From assembly GCF_002217395.1 (NCBI RefSeq), contig NZ_MUHD01000034.1, forward strand, positions 96,687 through 160,686: DNA of 64,000 nucleotides, in the 5' to 3' direction. A model generated the notes under the pieces. It was not told where the DNA came from. It searched no databases and was given only the letters and a program-made list of their open reading frames with translations. Positions 16,320-26,181 of the stretch are shown one piece after another. This DNA is from Flavobacterium plurextorum (GTDB taxonomy: Bacteria > Bacteroidota > Bacteroidia > Flavobacteriales > Flavobacteriaceae). Positions within the stretch are counted from its first letter, which is position 1. The number at the start of each line of letters is the position of its first letter. The position numbers and the translations under genes were made by a program.

Positions 16320-19300
16320 ATGATAACAAATCAGACTGAAAGATTGAATTTTGCCTCTACAAAAAATATCCCTGACTATCCAGATTTTCTAGATGTTCAG
16401 GTTAAATCTTTTAAAGATTTCTTTCAATTAGAAACGAAATCTGACGAAAGAGGCAACGAAGGGTTATACAACACCTTCATGGAAAACTTCCCAATTACAG
16501 ATACAAGAAATAACTTTGTATTGGAATTCCTAGATTATTTTGTTGATCCGCCACGTTATACAATTCAAGAATGTATAGAGAGAGGTCTTACTTATAGTGT
16601 GCCTTTAAAAGCAAGGTTAAAACTATACTGTACAGATCCAGAACACGAAGATTTTGAAACTATTGTACAAGATGTTTATCTTGGAACAATACCTTATATG
16701 ACTCCAAGCGGTACTTTTGTTATCAATGGTGCTGAGCGTGTAGTAGTATCTCAGCTGCACCGTTCTCCTGGAGTTTTCTTTGGTCAATCATTCCACGCAA
16801 ATGGAACAAAACTTTATTCTGCTAGGGTAATTCCTTTTAAAGGTTCTTGGATAGAATTTTCTACAGATATTAACAGTGTAATGTACGCTTATATCGATAG
16901 AAAGAAAAAATTACCTGTTACAACTTTATTCCGTGCAATTGGATTCGAAAGAGATAAGGATATCCTTGAAATTTTCGACTTAGCAGAAGAAATTAAAGTT
17001 TCTAAAACTGGTATTAAGAAATATATTGGAAGAAGACTTGCTGCGCGTGTTTTGAACACATGGCACGAGGATTTCGTTGATGAAGATACTGGAGAGGTAG
17101 TTTCTATCGAACGTAACGAAATCATCCTTGATCGTGATACAATTATCGATAAAGATAATGTTGAAGAGATCATCGATTCTAACGTTAAATCTATTTTGTT
17201 ACATAAAGAAGATAATAACCAAGCAGATTATGCTATTATCCACAACACGTTACAAAAAGATCCAACAAACTCTGAAAAAGAAGCTGTAGAGCACATTTAC
17301 CGTCAGTTGCGTAACGCTGAACCGCCTGATGAGGAAACTGCTCGTGGTATTATAGATAAATTATTCTTCTCTGATCAACGTTACAACTTAGGTGAAGTTG
17401 GTCGTTATAGAATGAACAAAAAATTAAATTTAGATATCCCTATGGATAAGCAAGTGCTTACCAAAGAAGATATCATTACAATTGTAAAATATTTGATCGA
17501 ATTGATCAACTCTAAAGCAGAGATTGATGATATTGATCACTTATCAAACCGTCGTGTTAGAACAGTTGGAGAGCAATTGTCTCAACAATTCGGTGTTGGT
17601 TTAGCACGTATGGCTAGAACTATTCGTGAGAGAATGAACGTTAGAGATAACGAGGTGTTTACACCAATTGATTTGATTAATGCTAAAACATTATCATCAG
17701 TTATCAACTCTTTCTTTGGTACTAACCAGTTATCTCAATTTATGGATCAAACGAATCCATTAGCTGAGATTACACACAAAAGAAGACTTTCTGCACTTGG
17801 ACCAGGTGGACTTTCGAGAGAGAGAGCTGGTTTCGAGGTTCGTGACGTTCACTATACACACTATGGTCGTTTATGTCCGATTGAAACTCCAGAGGGACCA
17901 AACATTGGTTTGATTTCATCTCTTGGTGTTTATGCTAAAGTAAACGGAATGGGATTCATCGAAACTCCATACCGTAAAGTAACTAATGGTGTAGTTGATT
18001 TAGAAAGTACTCCAGTTTACTTAAGTGCTGAAGAAGAAGAAGGAAAAATGATTGCTCAGGCAAACATTGAAATGGACGAAACTGGTAAAATTACAGCTAG
18101 CAATGTTATTGCTCGTGAGGAAGGTGACTTCCCAGTTGTTGAGCCATCTGTAGTTCATTATACAGACGTTGCACCTAACCAGATTGCATCGATTTCTGCG
18201 TCATTGATTCCTTTCTTGGAGCATGATGATGCGAACCGTGCATTGATGGGATCTAACATGATGCGTCAGGCAGTTCCTTTGATCCGTCCTGAAGCACCAA
18301 TCGTAGGTACAGGTTTAGAGCGTCAAGTAGCTTCAGATTCAAGAGTATTAATCAATGCTGAAGGGCATGGAACTGTTGAGTATGTTGATGCTAATATCAT
18401 TACTATTAAATACGATCGTACAGAAGACGAGAGAATGGTTAGTTTTGATGCTGATGAGAAAACGTACAACCTTATTAAATTTAGAAAAACCAATCAAGGT
18501 ACAAGTATTAACTTGAAACCAATCGTAAGAAAAGGTGACAGAGTTATTCCTGGACAAGTATTATCAGAAGGATATGCTACTCAAAATGGTGAATTAGCTT
18601 TAGGTAGAAACTTAAAAGTTGCGTTCATGCCATGGAAAGGGTATAACTTTGAGGATGCGATTGTAATTTCTGAAAAAGTAGTTCGTGATGATATTTTTAC
18701 ATCTATCCACGTTGATGATTATTCATTAGAGGTTAGAGATACTAAGTTAGGAAACGAAGAGTTAACAAACGATATTCCTAACGTTTCTGAAGAAGCTACT
18801 AAAGATTTAGATGAAAACGGTATGATTAGAATTGGAGCAGAGGTTAAACCTGGCGACATTCTTATCGGAAAAATTACACCAAAAGGAGAATCAGATCCTA
18901 CTCCAGAAGAGAAATTGCTTCGTGCAATCTTTGGAGATAAAGCAGGTGATGTAAAAGATGCTTCATTAAAAGCTTCTCCATCTTTACATGGTGTAGTTCT
19001 TGACAAAAAATTATTTGCAAGAGCCGTAAAAGATAAACGTAAACGTACTCAGGATAAAGATGCTTTAGGCGCTTTAGAAATGGAATTCGAAACTAAATTT
19101 GTTGAATTAAAAGACAGATTGGTTGAGAAATTATTCTTGATCGTTAACGGAAAAACATCTCAAGGTGTAATGAACGATTTGGGTGAAGAAGTTTTACCAA
19201 AAGGTAAAAAGTATACTCAAAAAATGCTTTACGCAGTAGAAGATTTTGCTCACTTAAGCAAAGGTCAATGGGTTGCTGATGATGCTACAAATAAAATGGT

Positions 19301-20132
19301 TAATGATTTAATTCATAACTATAAAATTAAGCTGAACGACTTACAAGGAGCTTTAAGAAGAGAGAAATTCACTATTACAGTTGGAGATGAATTACCATCT
19401 GGAATCTTGAAATTGGCTAAAATCTATATCGCTAAAAAACGTAAGTTAAAAGTTGGTGATAAAATGGCAGGACGTCACGGTAACAAAGGTATTGTTGCAA
19501 GAATCGTTCGTCATGAAGATATGCCTTTCTTAGAAGATGGAACACCAGTAGATATCGTATTGAATCCACTTGGGGTACCTTCACGTATGAACATTGGTCA
19601 GATTTATGAGACTGTTCTTGGATGGGCTGGTATGAATTTGGGTAGAAAATTTGCTACTCCAATTTTCGACGGTGCTTCTCTTGACGAGATCAATGCTTTG
19701 ACTGATGAAGCTAGCGTGCCACGTTTCGGACATACCTATCTTTATGATGGTGGAACTGGTGAGCGTTTTGCACAAAAAGCAACTGTGGGTGTAATTTATA
19801 TGCTTAAATTAGGACATATGGTTGATGATAAGATGCACGCACGTTCTATCGGACCATACTCATTGATTACGCAGCAGCCACTTGGAGGTAAAGCTCAATT
19901 TGGAGGTCAGCGTTTTGGAGAGATGGAGGTTTGGGCACTTGAGGCTTATGGAGCTTCTAGTACACTACGTGAAATCTTAACTGTTAAGTCTGATGACGTT
20001 ATTGGTAGAGCTAAAACTTACGAAGCTATCGTAAAAGGAGAATCTATGCCAGAACCAGGTTTACCAGAATCATTCAATGTATTGATGCACGAATTGAAAG
20101 GTCTTGGACTAGACATTCGTTTAGAAGAATAA
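16320..20132 (+). CDS. rpoB: RNA polymerase beta subunit
   Basis: This 1270-aa subunit carries the rifampicin-binding region (FGTNQLSQFMDQTNPL, then THKRRLSALGPGG), the switch region GRLCPIETPEGPN and the C-terminal KMHARSIGPYSLITQQPLGG block. The rifampicin residues look wild-type (D in FMDQ, H in THKR, S in RLSALG). A TTG at 16317 adds one codon, but the ATG at 16320 gives the known start MITNQTERLN. It is separated from rpoC by an unusually long spacer. Confidence 0.98.
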   Translation: MITNQTERLNFASTKNIPDYPDFLDVQVKSFKDFFQLETKSDERGNEGLYNTFMENFPITDTRNNFVLEFLDYFVDPPRYTIQECIERGLTYSVPLKARLKLYCTDPEHEDFETIVQDVYLGTIPYMTPSGTFVINGAERVVVSQLHRSPGVFFGQSFHANGTKLYSARVIPFKGSWIEFSTDINSVMYAYIDRKKKLPVTTLFRAIGFERDKDILEIFDLAEEIKVSKTGIKKYIGRRLAARVLNTWHEDFVDEDTGEVVSIERNEIILDRDTIIDKDNVEEIIDSNVKSILLHKEDNNQADYAIIHNTLQKDPTNSEKEAVEHIYRQLRNAEPPDEETARGIIDKLFFSDQRYNLGEVGRYRMNKKLNLDIPMDKQVLTKEDIITIVKYLIELINSKAEIDDIDHLSNRRVRTVGEQLSQQFGVGLARMARTIRERMNVRDNEVFTPIDLINAKTLSSVINSFFGTNQLSQFMDQTNPLAEITHKRRLSALGPGGLSRERAGFEVRDVHYTHYGRLCPIETPEGPNIGLISSLGVYAKVNGMGFIETPYRKVTNGVVDLESTPVYLSAEEEEGKMIAQANIEMDETGKITASNVIAREEGDFPVVEPSVVHYTDVAPNQIASISASLIPFLEHDDANRALMGSNMMRQAVPLIRPEAPIVGTGLERQVASDSRVLINAEGHGTVEYVDANIITIKYDRTEDERMVSFDADEKTYNLIKFRKTNQGTSINLKPIVRKGDRVIPGQVLSEGYATQNGELALGRNLKVAFMPWKGYNFEDAIVISEKVVRDDIFTSIHVDDYSLEVRDTKLGNEELTNDIPNVSEEATKDLDENGMIRIGAEVKPGDILIGKITPKGESDPTPEEKLLRAIFGDKAGDVKDASLKASPSLHGVVLDKKLFARAVKDKRKRTQDKDALGALEMEFETKFVELKDRLVEKLFLIVNGKTSQGVMNDLGEEVLPKGKKYTQKMLYAVEDFAHLSKGQWVADDATNKMVNDLIHNYKIKLNDLQGALRREKFTITVGDELPSGILKLAKIYIAKKRKLKVGDKMAGRHGNKGIVARIVRHEDMPFLEDGTPVDIVLNPLGVPSRMNIGQIYETVLGWAGMNLGRKFATPIFDGASLDEINALTDEASVPRFGHTYLYDGGTGERFAQKATVGVIYMLKLGHMVDDKMHARSIGPYSLITQQPLGGKAQFGGQRFGEMEVWALEAYGASSTLREILTVKSDDVIGRAKTYEAIVKGESMPEPGLPESFNVLMHELKGLGLDIRLEE

Positions 20133-20142
20133 TAAAAGTTTT

Positions 20143-20176
20143 GTAATCAGTCTCATTTTTTAATGGGACTGATTAC
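20143..20176 (+). terminator. Hairpin directly after rpoB
   Basis: A 15-bp stem (20143-20157 with 20162-20176, one G-T pair) with a TTTA loop follows rpoB by 10 bp. The tail TCATTTAT is only weakly T-rich, so read-through to rpoC is expected. Confidence 0.55.
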
Positions 20177-20391
20177 TCATTTATAAAAGTTTTTAAAGAT
20201 TTATACCCGTAACCCGTTCCGATTTTTTATAATAATGTTAGACATTTTATAACTAGCGCTTCAGATTTAATTTTGAAGTTTAGAGAAGTAACCCGAGGTA
20301 GTAGCTGAATGATTAACTCTTAATTTTAAAAAGAGTAGATTATAAATCTCAAATCAATTTTTTAATTGCAAATAAATCAATAGTAAAAACT

Positions 20392-23300
20392 ATGATGAAT
20401 AATAGAAACAATAATAAAGATAAGAATCCAGTAAAAAGATTTAACAAAATTTCTATTGGATTGGCTTCACCAGAATCAATCTTGAAAGAATCAAGAGGAG
20501 AGGTTTTAAAGCCAGAAACTATCAACTACAGAACTCACAAACCAGAGCGTGACGGACTTTTCTGCGAAAGAATCTTCGGACCGGTTAAGGATTTTGAGTG
20601 TGCTTGTGGTAAATATAAAAGAATTCGTTACAAAGGTATCATCTGCGACCGTTGTGGTGTTGAAGTTACTGAGAAAAAAGTACGTCGTGATAGAGTAGGA
20701 CACATCAACCTTGTTGTGCCAATTGCTCATATCTGGTATTTCCGTTCTCTTCCTAACAAAATTGGTTATATCCTTGGTCTTCCATCTAAGAAATTAGATA
20801 TGATCATTTACTACGAAAGATACGTAGTAATCCAAGCTGGTATTGCTAAAAATGCAGATGGAGAATCTTTACAAAGATTAGATTTCTTAACTGAAGAAGA
20901 ATACTTAAATATTTTAGATACTCTTCCGCAAGAAAATCAATATTTAGATGATTTAGATCCTAATAAATTTGTTGCCAAAATGGGAGCAGAGTGTATTATG
21001 GATTTATTAGCTCGAATTGACTTAGATGCTTTATCTTATGAATTAAGACACAGTGCTAACAACGAAACATCTAAACAACGTAAAACTGAAGCTTTAAAAA
21101 GATTACAAGTTGTTGAGTCTTTCCGTGAGTCTAACTTAAACCGCGAAAATCGTCCTGAGTGGATGATTATGAAAGTGGTTCCTGTTATTCCACCAGAATT
21201 ACGTCCGCTTGTGCCACTTGACGGAGGTCGTTTTGCAACTTCAGATTTAAATGACTTATACCGTCGTGTAATCATCCGTAATAACCGTTTGAAAAGATTA
21301 ATGGAGATTAAAGCTCCAGAAGTTATCTTAAGAAACGAAAAACGTATGTTACAAGAATCTGTAGATTCATTATTTGATAATACTCGTAAAGCTTCTGCTG
21401 TTAAAACAGAATCAAACAGACCATTAAAATCATTATCTGACTCATTAAAAGGTAAGCAAGGACGTTTCCGTCAAAACTTACTTGGTAAACGTGTGGATTA
21501 TTCTGCTCGTTCGGTAATTGTTGTTGGTCCAGAGTTAAAATTATATGAGTGTGGATTGCCAAAAGATATGGCATCTGAATTATACAAACCTTTCGTTATC
21601 CGTAAATTGATTGAAAGAGGTATTGTAAAAACAGTAAAATCTGCTAAAAAAATCATAGACAAAAAAGAGCCAGTAGTTTGGGATATCTTAGAAAACGTAA
21701 TTAAAGGACACCCAGTATTACTGAACCGTGCTCCTACGTTACACAGACTTGGTATTCAAGCTTTCCAGCCAAAATTAATTGAAGGAAAAGCAATCCAATT
21801 GCACCCATTAGTATGTACGGCTTTCAACGCCGATTTTGATGGGGATCAGATGGCAGTTCACTTGCCATTAGGACCAGAGGCTATTTTAGAGGCGCAATTA
21901 TTAATGTTAGCTTCTCACAATATCCTTAACCCTGCAAATGGTGCGCCAATTACTGTACCTTCTCAGGATATGGTCTTGGGTCTATATTATATGACCAAAG
22001 AACGTATCTCAACACCAGAACATATAATTTTAGGTCAAGACTTAACTTTTTATTCTGCTGAAGAAGTAAACATTGCATTAAACGAAGGAAGATTAGAATT
22101 GAATGCTCGTGTGAAAATTAGAGCAAAAGATTTTAATGACGCTGGAGAATTAGTGTACAAAATTATTCAAACAACTGCAGGACGTGTATTATTTAACGAA
22201 GTAGTACCTGAAGCAGCTGGATATATCAATGATGTATTGACTAAGAAAAACCTTAGAGATATTATTGGACACATTTTAAGTGTGACTGATGTACCTACAA
22301 CGGCAGCTTTCTTGGACAATATGAAAGATATGGGGTATAAATTTGCATTTAGAGGAGGTTTATCATTCTCTTTAGGTGATATTAGAATTCCAGAACAAAA
22401 AACTAAGTTAATTGCAGATGCTAGAGAACAAGTTGAAGGTATCTCAACTAACTATAACATGGGTCTTATTACAAATAACGAGCGTTACAACCAAGTTATT
22501 GACGTATGGACTTCAGCGAATGCTCAGTTAACAGAATTAGCAATGAAAAATATTAGAGAAGACCAACAAGGTTTCAACTCTGTATATATGATGCTTGATT
22601 CTGGAGCGAGGGGTTCTAAGGAGCAGATTCGTCAGTTAACTGGTATGCGTGGTTTGATGGCTAAGCCTAAAAAATCTACTGCCGGTGGTGGTGAGATTAT
22701 TGAAAACCCGATTCTTTCTAACTTTAAGGAGGGTCTTTCGATCCTTGAGTACTTCATTTCTACTCACGGTGCTCGTAAAGGTCTTGCGGATACGGCTCTT
22801 AAAACGGCCGATGCTGGTTACTTAACAAGAAGGCTTCATGACGTTTCTCAAGATGTTATTGTTAACATTGAAGATTGTGGAACTTTAAGAGGTGTTGAAG
22901 TTGCTGCATTGAAGAAAAATGAGGAAATTGTTGAATCATTAGGAGAAAGAATTTTAGGACGTGTTGCATTGCAAGATGTTATAAATCCACTTACTAATGA
23001 AGTACTAGTTCAATCTGGTCAACAAATTACTGAAGCAATTATGAGAACTATCGAAGCTTCTCCAATTGAAAAAGTAGAAGTTAGATCTCCATTAACTTGT
23101 GAAGCTTTAAAAGGTATTTGTGCTAAATGTTACGGTAGAAACTTAGCTACTGGTAAAATGACACAAAGAGGTGAAGCTGTCGGAGTTATTGCAGCTCAGT
23201 CTATTGGAGAGCCTGGTACACAGTTAACACTTCGTACGTTCCACGTTGGAGGGGTTGCTGGAGGTATTTCTGAAGAGTCTAGTATTGTTACAAGATTCGC

Positions 23301-24702
23301 TGGTAGACTTGAAATTGAAGACTTAAAAACAGTAAAAGGAGAAGACAGCGAAGGAAATTCTGTTGATATCGTGGTTTCACGTTCAACTGAATTGAAATTG
23401 GTTGACGAGAAAACTGGAATTGTTTTAAATACGCATAACATTCCTTACGGATCTAGTATTTTTGTAAAAGACGGAGAAAGCGTTGGTAAAGGAAGTGTAA
23501 TCTGTAAATGGGATCCTTATAATGGTGTAATTGTTTCTGAATTTACAGGTAAGATTGCTTACGAAGATTTAGAGCAAGGACAATCGTTCATGGTTGAGAT
23601 CGATGAGCAGACTGGTTTCCAAGAAAAAGTAATTTCTGAGGCTAGAAACAAAAAATTAATCCCGACTTTATTGGTTTACGGTAAAGAAGGTGAATTGATT
23701 CGTTCTTACAACTTACCAGTAGGTGCACACCTTATGGTTGAAAACGGTGAAAAAATTAAAGCAGGTAAAGTATTAGTAAAAATCCCACGTCGTTCTTCTA
23801 AAGCAGGCGATATCACAGGAGGTTTACCAAGAATTACTGAGTTGCTTGAGGCTCGTAACCCTTCAAATCCAGCGGTTGTATCTGAAATTGATGGTGTTGT
23901 TTCTTTTGGAAAAATTAAAAGAGGTAACCGTGAGATCGTTATCGAATCTAAATTTGGTGAGATTAAAAAGTATTTAGTTAAACTTTCTAGCCAAATCTTA
24001 GTACAAGAAAATGACTTCGTAAGAGCGGGAGTTCCATTGTCTGATGGTGCAATTACGCCAGATGATATTTTAAGAATTCAAGGTCCAGCTGCTGTTCAAC
24101 AGTACTTGGTAAATGAAATTCAAGAGGTTTACCGTTTACAAGGGGTAAAAATTAATGACAAGCACTTTGAGGTTGTAATTCGTCAAATGATGCGTAAAGT
24201 AAGAGTTCAGGATCCAGGTGATACTTTATTCTTAGAAGATCAATTAATTCACACTAAAGATTTCATCGTTCAAAACGATAAATTATATGGTATGAAAGTA
24301 GTTGAAGATGCTGGAGATTCTTCAGTATTGAAACCAGGTCAGATAATTTCTCCTCGTGAATTACGTGATGAAAATTCATTATTGAAACGAAATGATAAAA
24401 ATCTTGTTGTAGCAAGAGACGTAATTACTGCAACTGCAACGCCAGTTTTACAAGGTATTACAAGAGCTTCGTTACAAACTAAATCATTCATTTCTGCGGC
24501 TTCATTCCAGGAGACAACGAAAGTACTTAACGAAGCTGCAGTAGCTGGTAAAGTAGATGATTTAGAAGGATTAAAAGAAAATGTAATTGTTGGACACAGA
24601 ATTCCTGCGGGAACTGGTATGAGAGAGTACGATAATACTATCGTAGGATCTAAAGACGATTACAACGAAATGATGGCTAATAAAGAAGAATATATTTATT
24701 AA
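20392..24702 (+). CDS. rpoC: RNA polymerase beta' subunit
   Basis: This 1436-aa catalytic subunit has the N-terminal zinc finger (CACGKYKRIRYKGIICDRCG), the Mg-binding NADFDGDQMAVHLPL motif and the bridge-helix/trigger-loop region (GARGSKEQIRQLTGMRG, later GEPGTQLTLRTFHVGG). Two ATGs are adjacent (20392 and 20395) and either may be used. The DUF3467 gene follows after 10 bp and may share the transcript up to the terminator at 25031. Confidence 0.98.
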   Translation: MMNNRNNNKDKNPVKRFNKISIGLASPESILKESRGEVLKPETINYRTHKPERDGLFCERIFGPVKDFECACGKYKRIRYKGIICDRCGVEVTEKKVRRDRVGHINLVVPIAHIWYFRSLPNKIGYILGLPSKKLDMIIYYERYVVIQAGIAKNADGESLQRLDFLTEEEYLNILDTLPQENQYLDDLDPNKFVAKMGAECIMDLLARIDLDALSYELRHSANNETSKQRKTEALKRLQVVESFRESNLNRENRPEWMIMKVVPVIPPELRPLVPLDGGRFATSDLNDLYRRVIIRNNRLKRLMEIKAPEVILRNEKRMLQESVDSLFDNTRKASAVKTESNRPLKSLSDSLKGKQGRFRQNLLGKRVDYSARSVIVVGPELKLYECGLPKDMASELYKPFVIRKLIERGIVKTVKSAKKIIDKKEPVVWDILENVIKGHPVLLNRAPTLHRLGIQAFQPKLIEGKAIQLHPLVCTAFNADFDGDQMAVHLPLGPEAILEAQLLMLASHNILNPANGAPITVPSQDMVLGLYYMTKERISTPEHIILGQDLTFYSAEEVNIALNEGRLELNARVKIRAKDFNDAGELVYKIIQTTAGRVLFNEVVPEAAGYINDVLTKKNLRDIIGHILSVTDVPTTAAFLDNMKDMGYKFAFRGGLSFSLGDIRIPEQKTKLIADAREQVEGISTNYNMGLITNNERYNQVIDVWTSANAQLTELAMKNIREDQQGFNSVYMMLDSGARGSKEQIRQLTGMRGLMAKPKKSTAGGGEIIENPILSNFKEGLSILEYFISTHGARKGLADTALKTADAGYLTRRLHDVSQDVIVNIEDCGTLRGVEVAALKKNEEIVESLGERILGRVALQDVINPLTNEVLVQSGQQITEAIMRTIEASPIEKVEVRSPLTCEALKGICAKCYGRNLATGKMTQRGEAVGVIAAQSIGEPGTQLTLRTFHVGGVAGGISEESSIVTRFAGRLEIEDLKTVKGEDSEGNSVDIVVSRSTELKLVDEKTGIVLNTHNIPYGSSIFVKDGESVGKGSVICKWDPYNGVIVSEFTGKIAYEDLEQGQSFMVEIDEQTGFQEKVISEARNKKLIPTLLVYGKEGELIRSYNLPVGAHLMVENGEKIKAGKVLVKIPRRSSKAGDITGGLPRITELLEARNPSNPAVVSEIDGVVSFGKIKRGNREIVIESKFGEIKKYLVKLSSQILVQENDFVRAGVPLSDGAITPDDILRIQGPAAVQQYLVNEIQEVYRLQGVKINDKHFEVVIRQMMRKVRVQDPGDTLFLEDQLIHTKDFIVQNDKLYGMKVVEDAGDSSVLKPGQIISPRELRDENSLLKRNDKNLVVARDVITATATPVLQGITRASLQTKSFISAASFQETTKVLNEAAVAGKVDDLEGLKENVIVGHRIPAGTGMREYDNTIVGSKDDYNEMMANKEEYIY

Positions 24703-24712
24703 TTAGGAAACT

Positions 24713-25024
24713 ATGAGTAATCCGAAACAACAACAAGAGCAAATTAATATTGAGTTAGATGAAACTATTGCGGAAGGAATTTATTCTAATCTTGCGATTA
24801 TAAATCACTCATCATCAGAGTTTGTTTTAGATTTTGTGAGCATTATGCCCGGTATTCCTAAGGCCAAGGTAAAGTCAAGAATTGTCTTGACACCGCAACA
24901 TGCTAAAAGATTATTGCGAGCAATAGGTGAAAATATCCATCGATTTGAAGCTGCCCATGGCGAAATCAAAGAAACGGAACAAGCACCAATTCCGCTTAAT
25001 TTTGGTCCGGCAGGACAAGCATAA
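24713..25024 (+). CDS. DUF3467 family protein
   Basis: This 103-aa soluble protein matches DUF3467 (INIELDETIAEGIYSNLAIINHSSSEFVLDF, residues about 11-42, and the helix HAKRLLRAIGENIHRFE). The function is unknown. In flavobacteria it commonly follows rpoC, and here the gap is only 10 bp, so it ends the transcription-machinery operon. Confidence 0.85.
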   Translation: MSNPKQQQEQINIELDETIAEGIYSNLAIINHSSSEFVLDFVSIMPGIPKAKVKSRIVLTPQHAKRLLRAIGENIHRFEAAHGEIKETEQAPIPLNFGPAGQA

Positions 25025-25030
25025 ATTTTA

Positions 25031-25056
25031 AAAGCCCCATTTTATGGGGCTTTTTT
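25031..25056 (+). terminator. Terminator of the rpoC-DUF3467 operon
   Basis: AAAGCCCCA-TTTTA-TGGGGCTTTTTT is a compact GC-rich stem with a T6 run, 7 bp after the DUF3467 stop codon. Confidence 0.95.
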
Positions 25057-25369
25057 ATATTTAGTTTTGAATAAACTGCAGTTTGTCTGATTTAATTTGC
25101 ATTCGTCGACTAAATTTCTTTTTGTCTTTCGATTGTTTTAAATTAACTCTTCCTATGAAAGATTAATTTTTGAAATATAATGACTTATTAAGGTTGATTT
25201 AATTCAAAGTTTAAAAAAGCACTAATTTTATTAGTGCTTTTTTTATGTTTTAAAATGAAGTGCTTTTTTTAAAAAATAGTTTCTTATCCCTTTCCAACCT
25301 TTTTATAAAAAAGGTACTCTATATAAGTAAGAACCGAAATAAAGGATTTTAATATAAACAGAGTGCGGT
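25057..25369 (+). other. Gene-free gap with a second terminator and a small palindrome
   Basis: No protein gene is visible. A second strong terminator lies at 25213-25245 (AAAAAAGCACTAAT with ATTAGTGCTTTTTT) although no gene precedes it, so a short RNA could end there; a weak -7-like TTAATTTG with a TTG 22 bp upstream precedes it. A palindrome CCTTTTT-ATA-AAAAAGG at about 25299-25316 lies before the next gene and could bind a regulator. Confidence 0.4.
25213..25245 (+). terminator. Orphan intrinsic terminator
   Basis: A 14-bp stem (AAAAAAGCACTAAT / ATTAGTGCTTTTTT) with a 3-nt loop and a T-run sits about 160 bp after the previous terminator, with no gene between them. Confidence 0.85.
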
Positions 25370-26104
25370 ATGAAAAAGAAATTCACCTTAGAAATAGCAA
25401 GTCCATGTTCAGAAAATTTTGACAAAATGATTCCTAATGCAAGCGGTTCATTTTGTGATTCTTGTATGAAAAATGTAGTCGATTTGAGTAAAAAAACGAA
25501 TTCTGAAGTTGCGAAATTTATTGCAGAAACTAAAGATCAAAATATTTGTGCTCGACTAAAAGTTACACAGCTTAATAAGGATTTCGAGTACAATGAAACT
25601 TCAAAGATTAATAATTTTAAATATGCTGCAGTGGCAGCGTCTGTTATGATTGCTTCAAGTTTAACTGCCCAAGAAAAGGAGCCTGTTAAAACTGAAATAG
25701 ACTGTCCAAAACCAAATGTTTATAAGTTGGGTAAAATTGCTTATAATCAAACTGTAAATGAAGAAGTTTTGATCACGATAAAAGGAAAATTGTTAGAAAG
25801 GAAAACAAATAAACCTTTCGATAGAGAAACATATTCAAATTTGATGCTTTCTGTTAATAGCTCAGAGAATCCTGTGAAAATAAACACAAGAACAGGAGAG
25901 TTTTCTATAGCTGTAAAAGTTCTGAAAAGTAGTAAAAGCTTAATGGTTACAATTAGCGGCAACGATTATTATCTTTCAAAAGAGATTCCTTTTTCTGTAA
26001 AATCAGTTAAGAATAATGTACTGATGCAAAATATTATTATAGATTCGGAAGAGCTTACAAAAATTTATATTGCTGGTGGATTGGGGATTAATTATACAAG
26101 GTAG
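25370..26104 (+). CDS. Bacteroidota cysteine-motif membrane protein of unknown function
   Basis: This is a 244-aa protein. Residues 1-65 show a motif I recall from many Bacteroidota proteins: C13 in SPCSENF, then C29 and C32 in FCDSCMKNVVDLS, then C60 in ICARL, which could bind a metal. One membrane helix follows (about 83-100). The rest (about 125-244) resembles a carboxypeptidase-regulatory-like beta sandwich (ITIKGKLLERKTNKPF). The motif would be cytoplasmic and the sandwich periplasmic. The function is unknown. Confidence 0.6.
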   Translation: MKKKFTLEIASPCSENFDKMIPNASGSFCDSCMKNVVDLSKKTNSEVAKFIAETKDQNICARLKVTQLNKDFEYNETSKINNFKYAAVAASVMIASSLTAQEKEPVKTEIDCPKPNVYKLGKIAYNQTVNEEVLITIKGKLLERKTNKPFDRETYSNLMLSVNSSENPVKINTRTGEFSIAVKVLKSSKSLMVTISGNDYYLSKEIPFSVKSVKNNVLMQNIIIDSEELTKIYIAGGLGINYTR

Positions 26105-26126
26105 TATCTATTTGTGGAAATAAATA

Positions 26127-26160
26127 AAATAGGCTGTCTAATATTAGACAGCCTATTTTA
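26127..26160. terminator. Bidirectional terminator between convergent genes
   Basis: A near-perfect palindrome (AAAATAGGCTGTCTAAT and its complement) with T-runs on both sides serves the cysteine-motif gene and prfC. Confidence 0.9.
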
Positions 26161-26181
26161 TATTTTTACTAGAAAAAGAAA

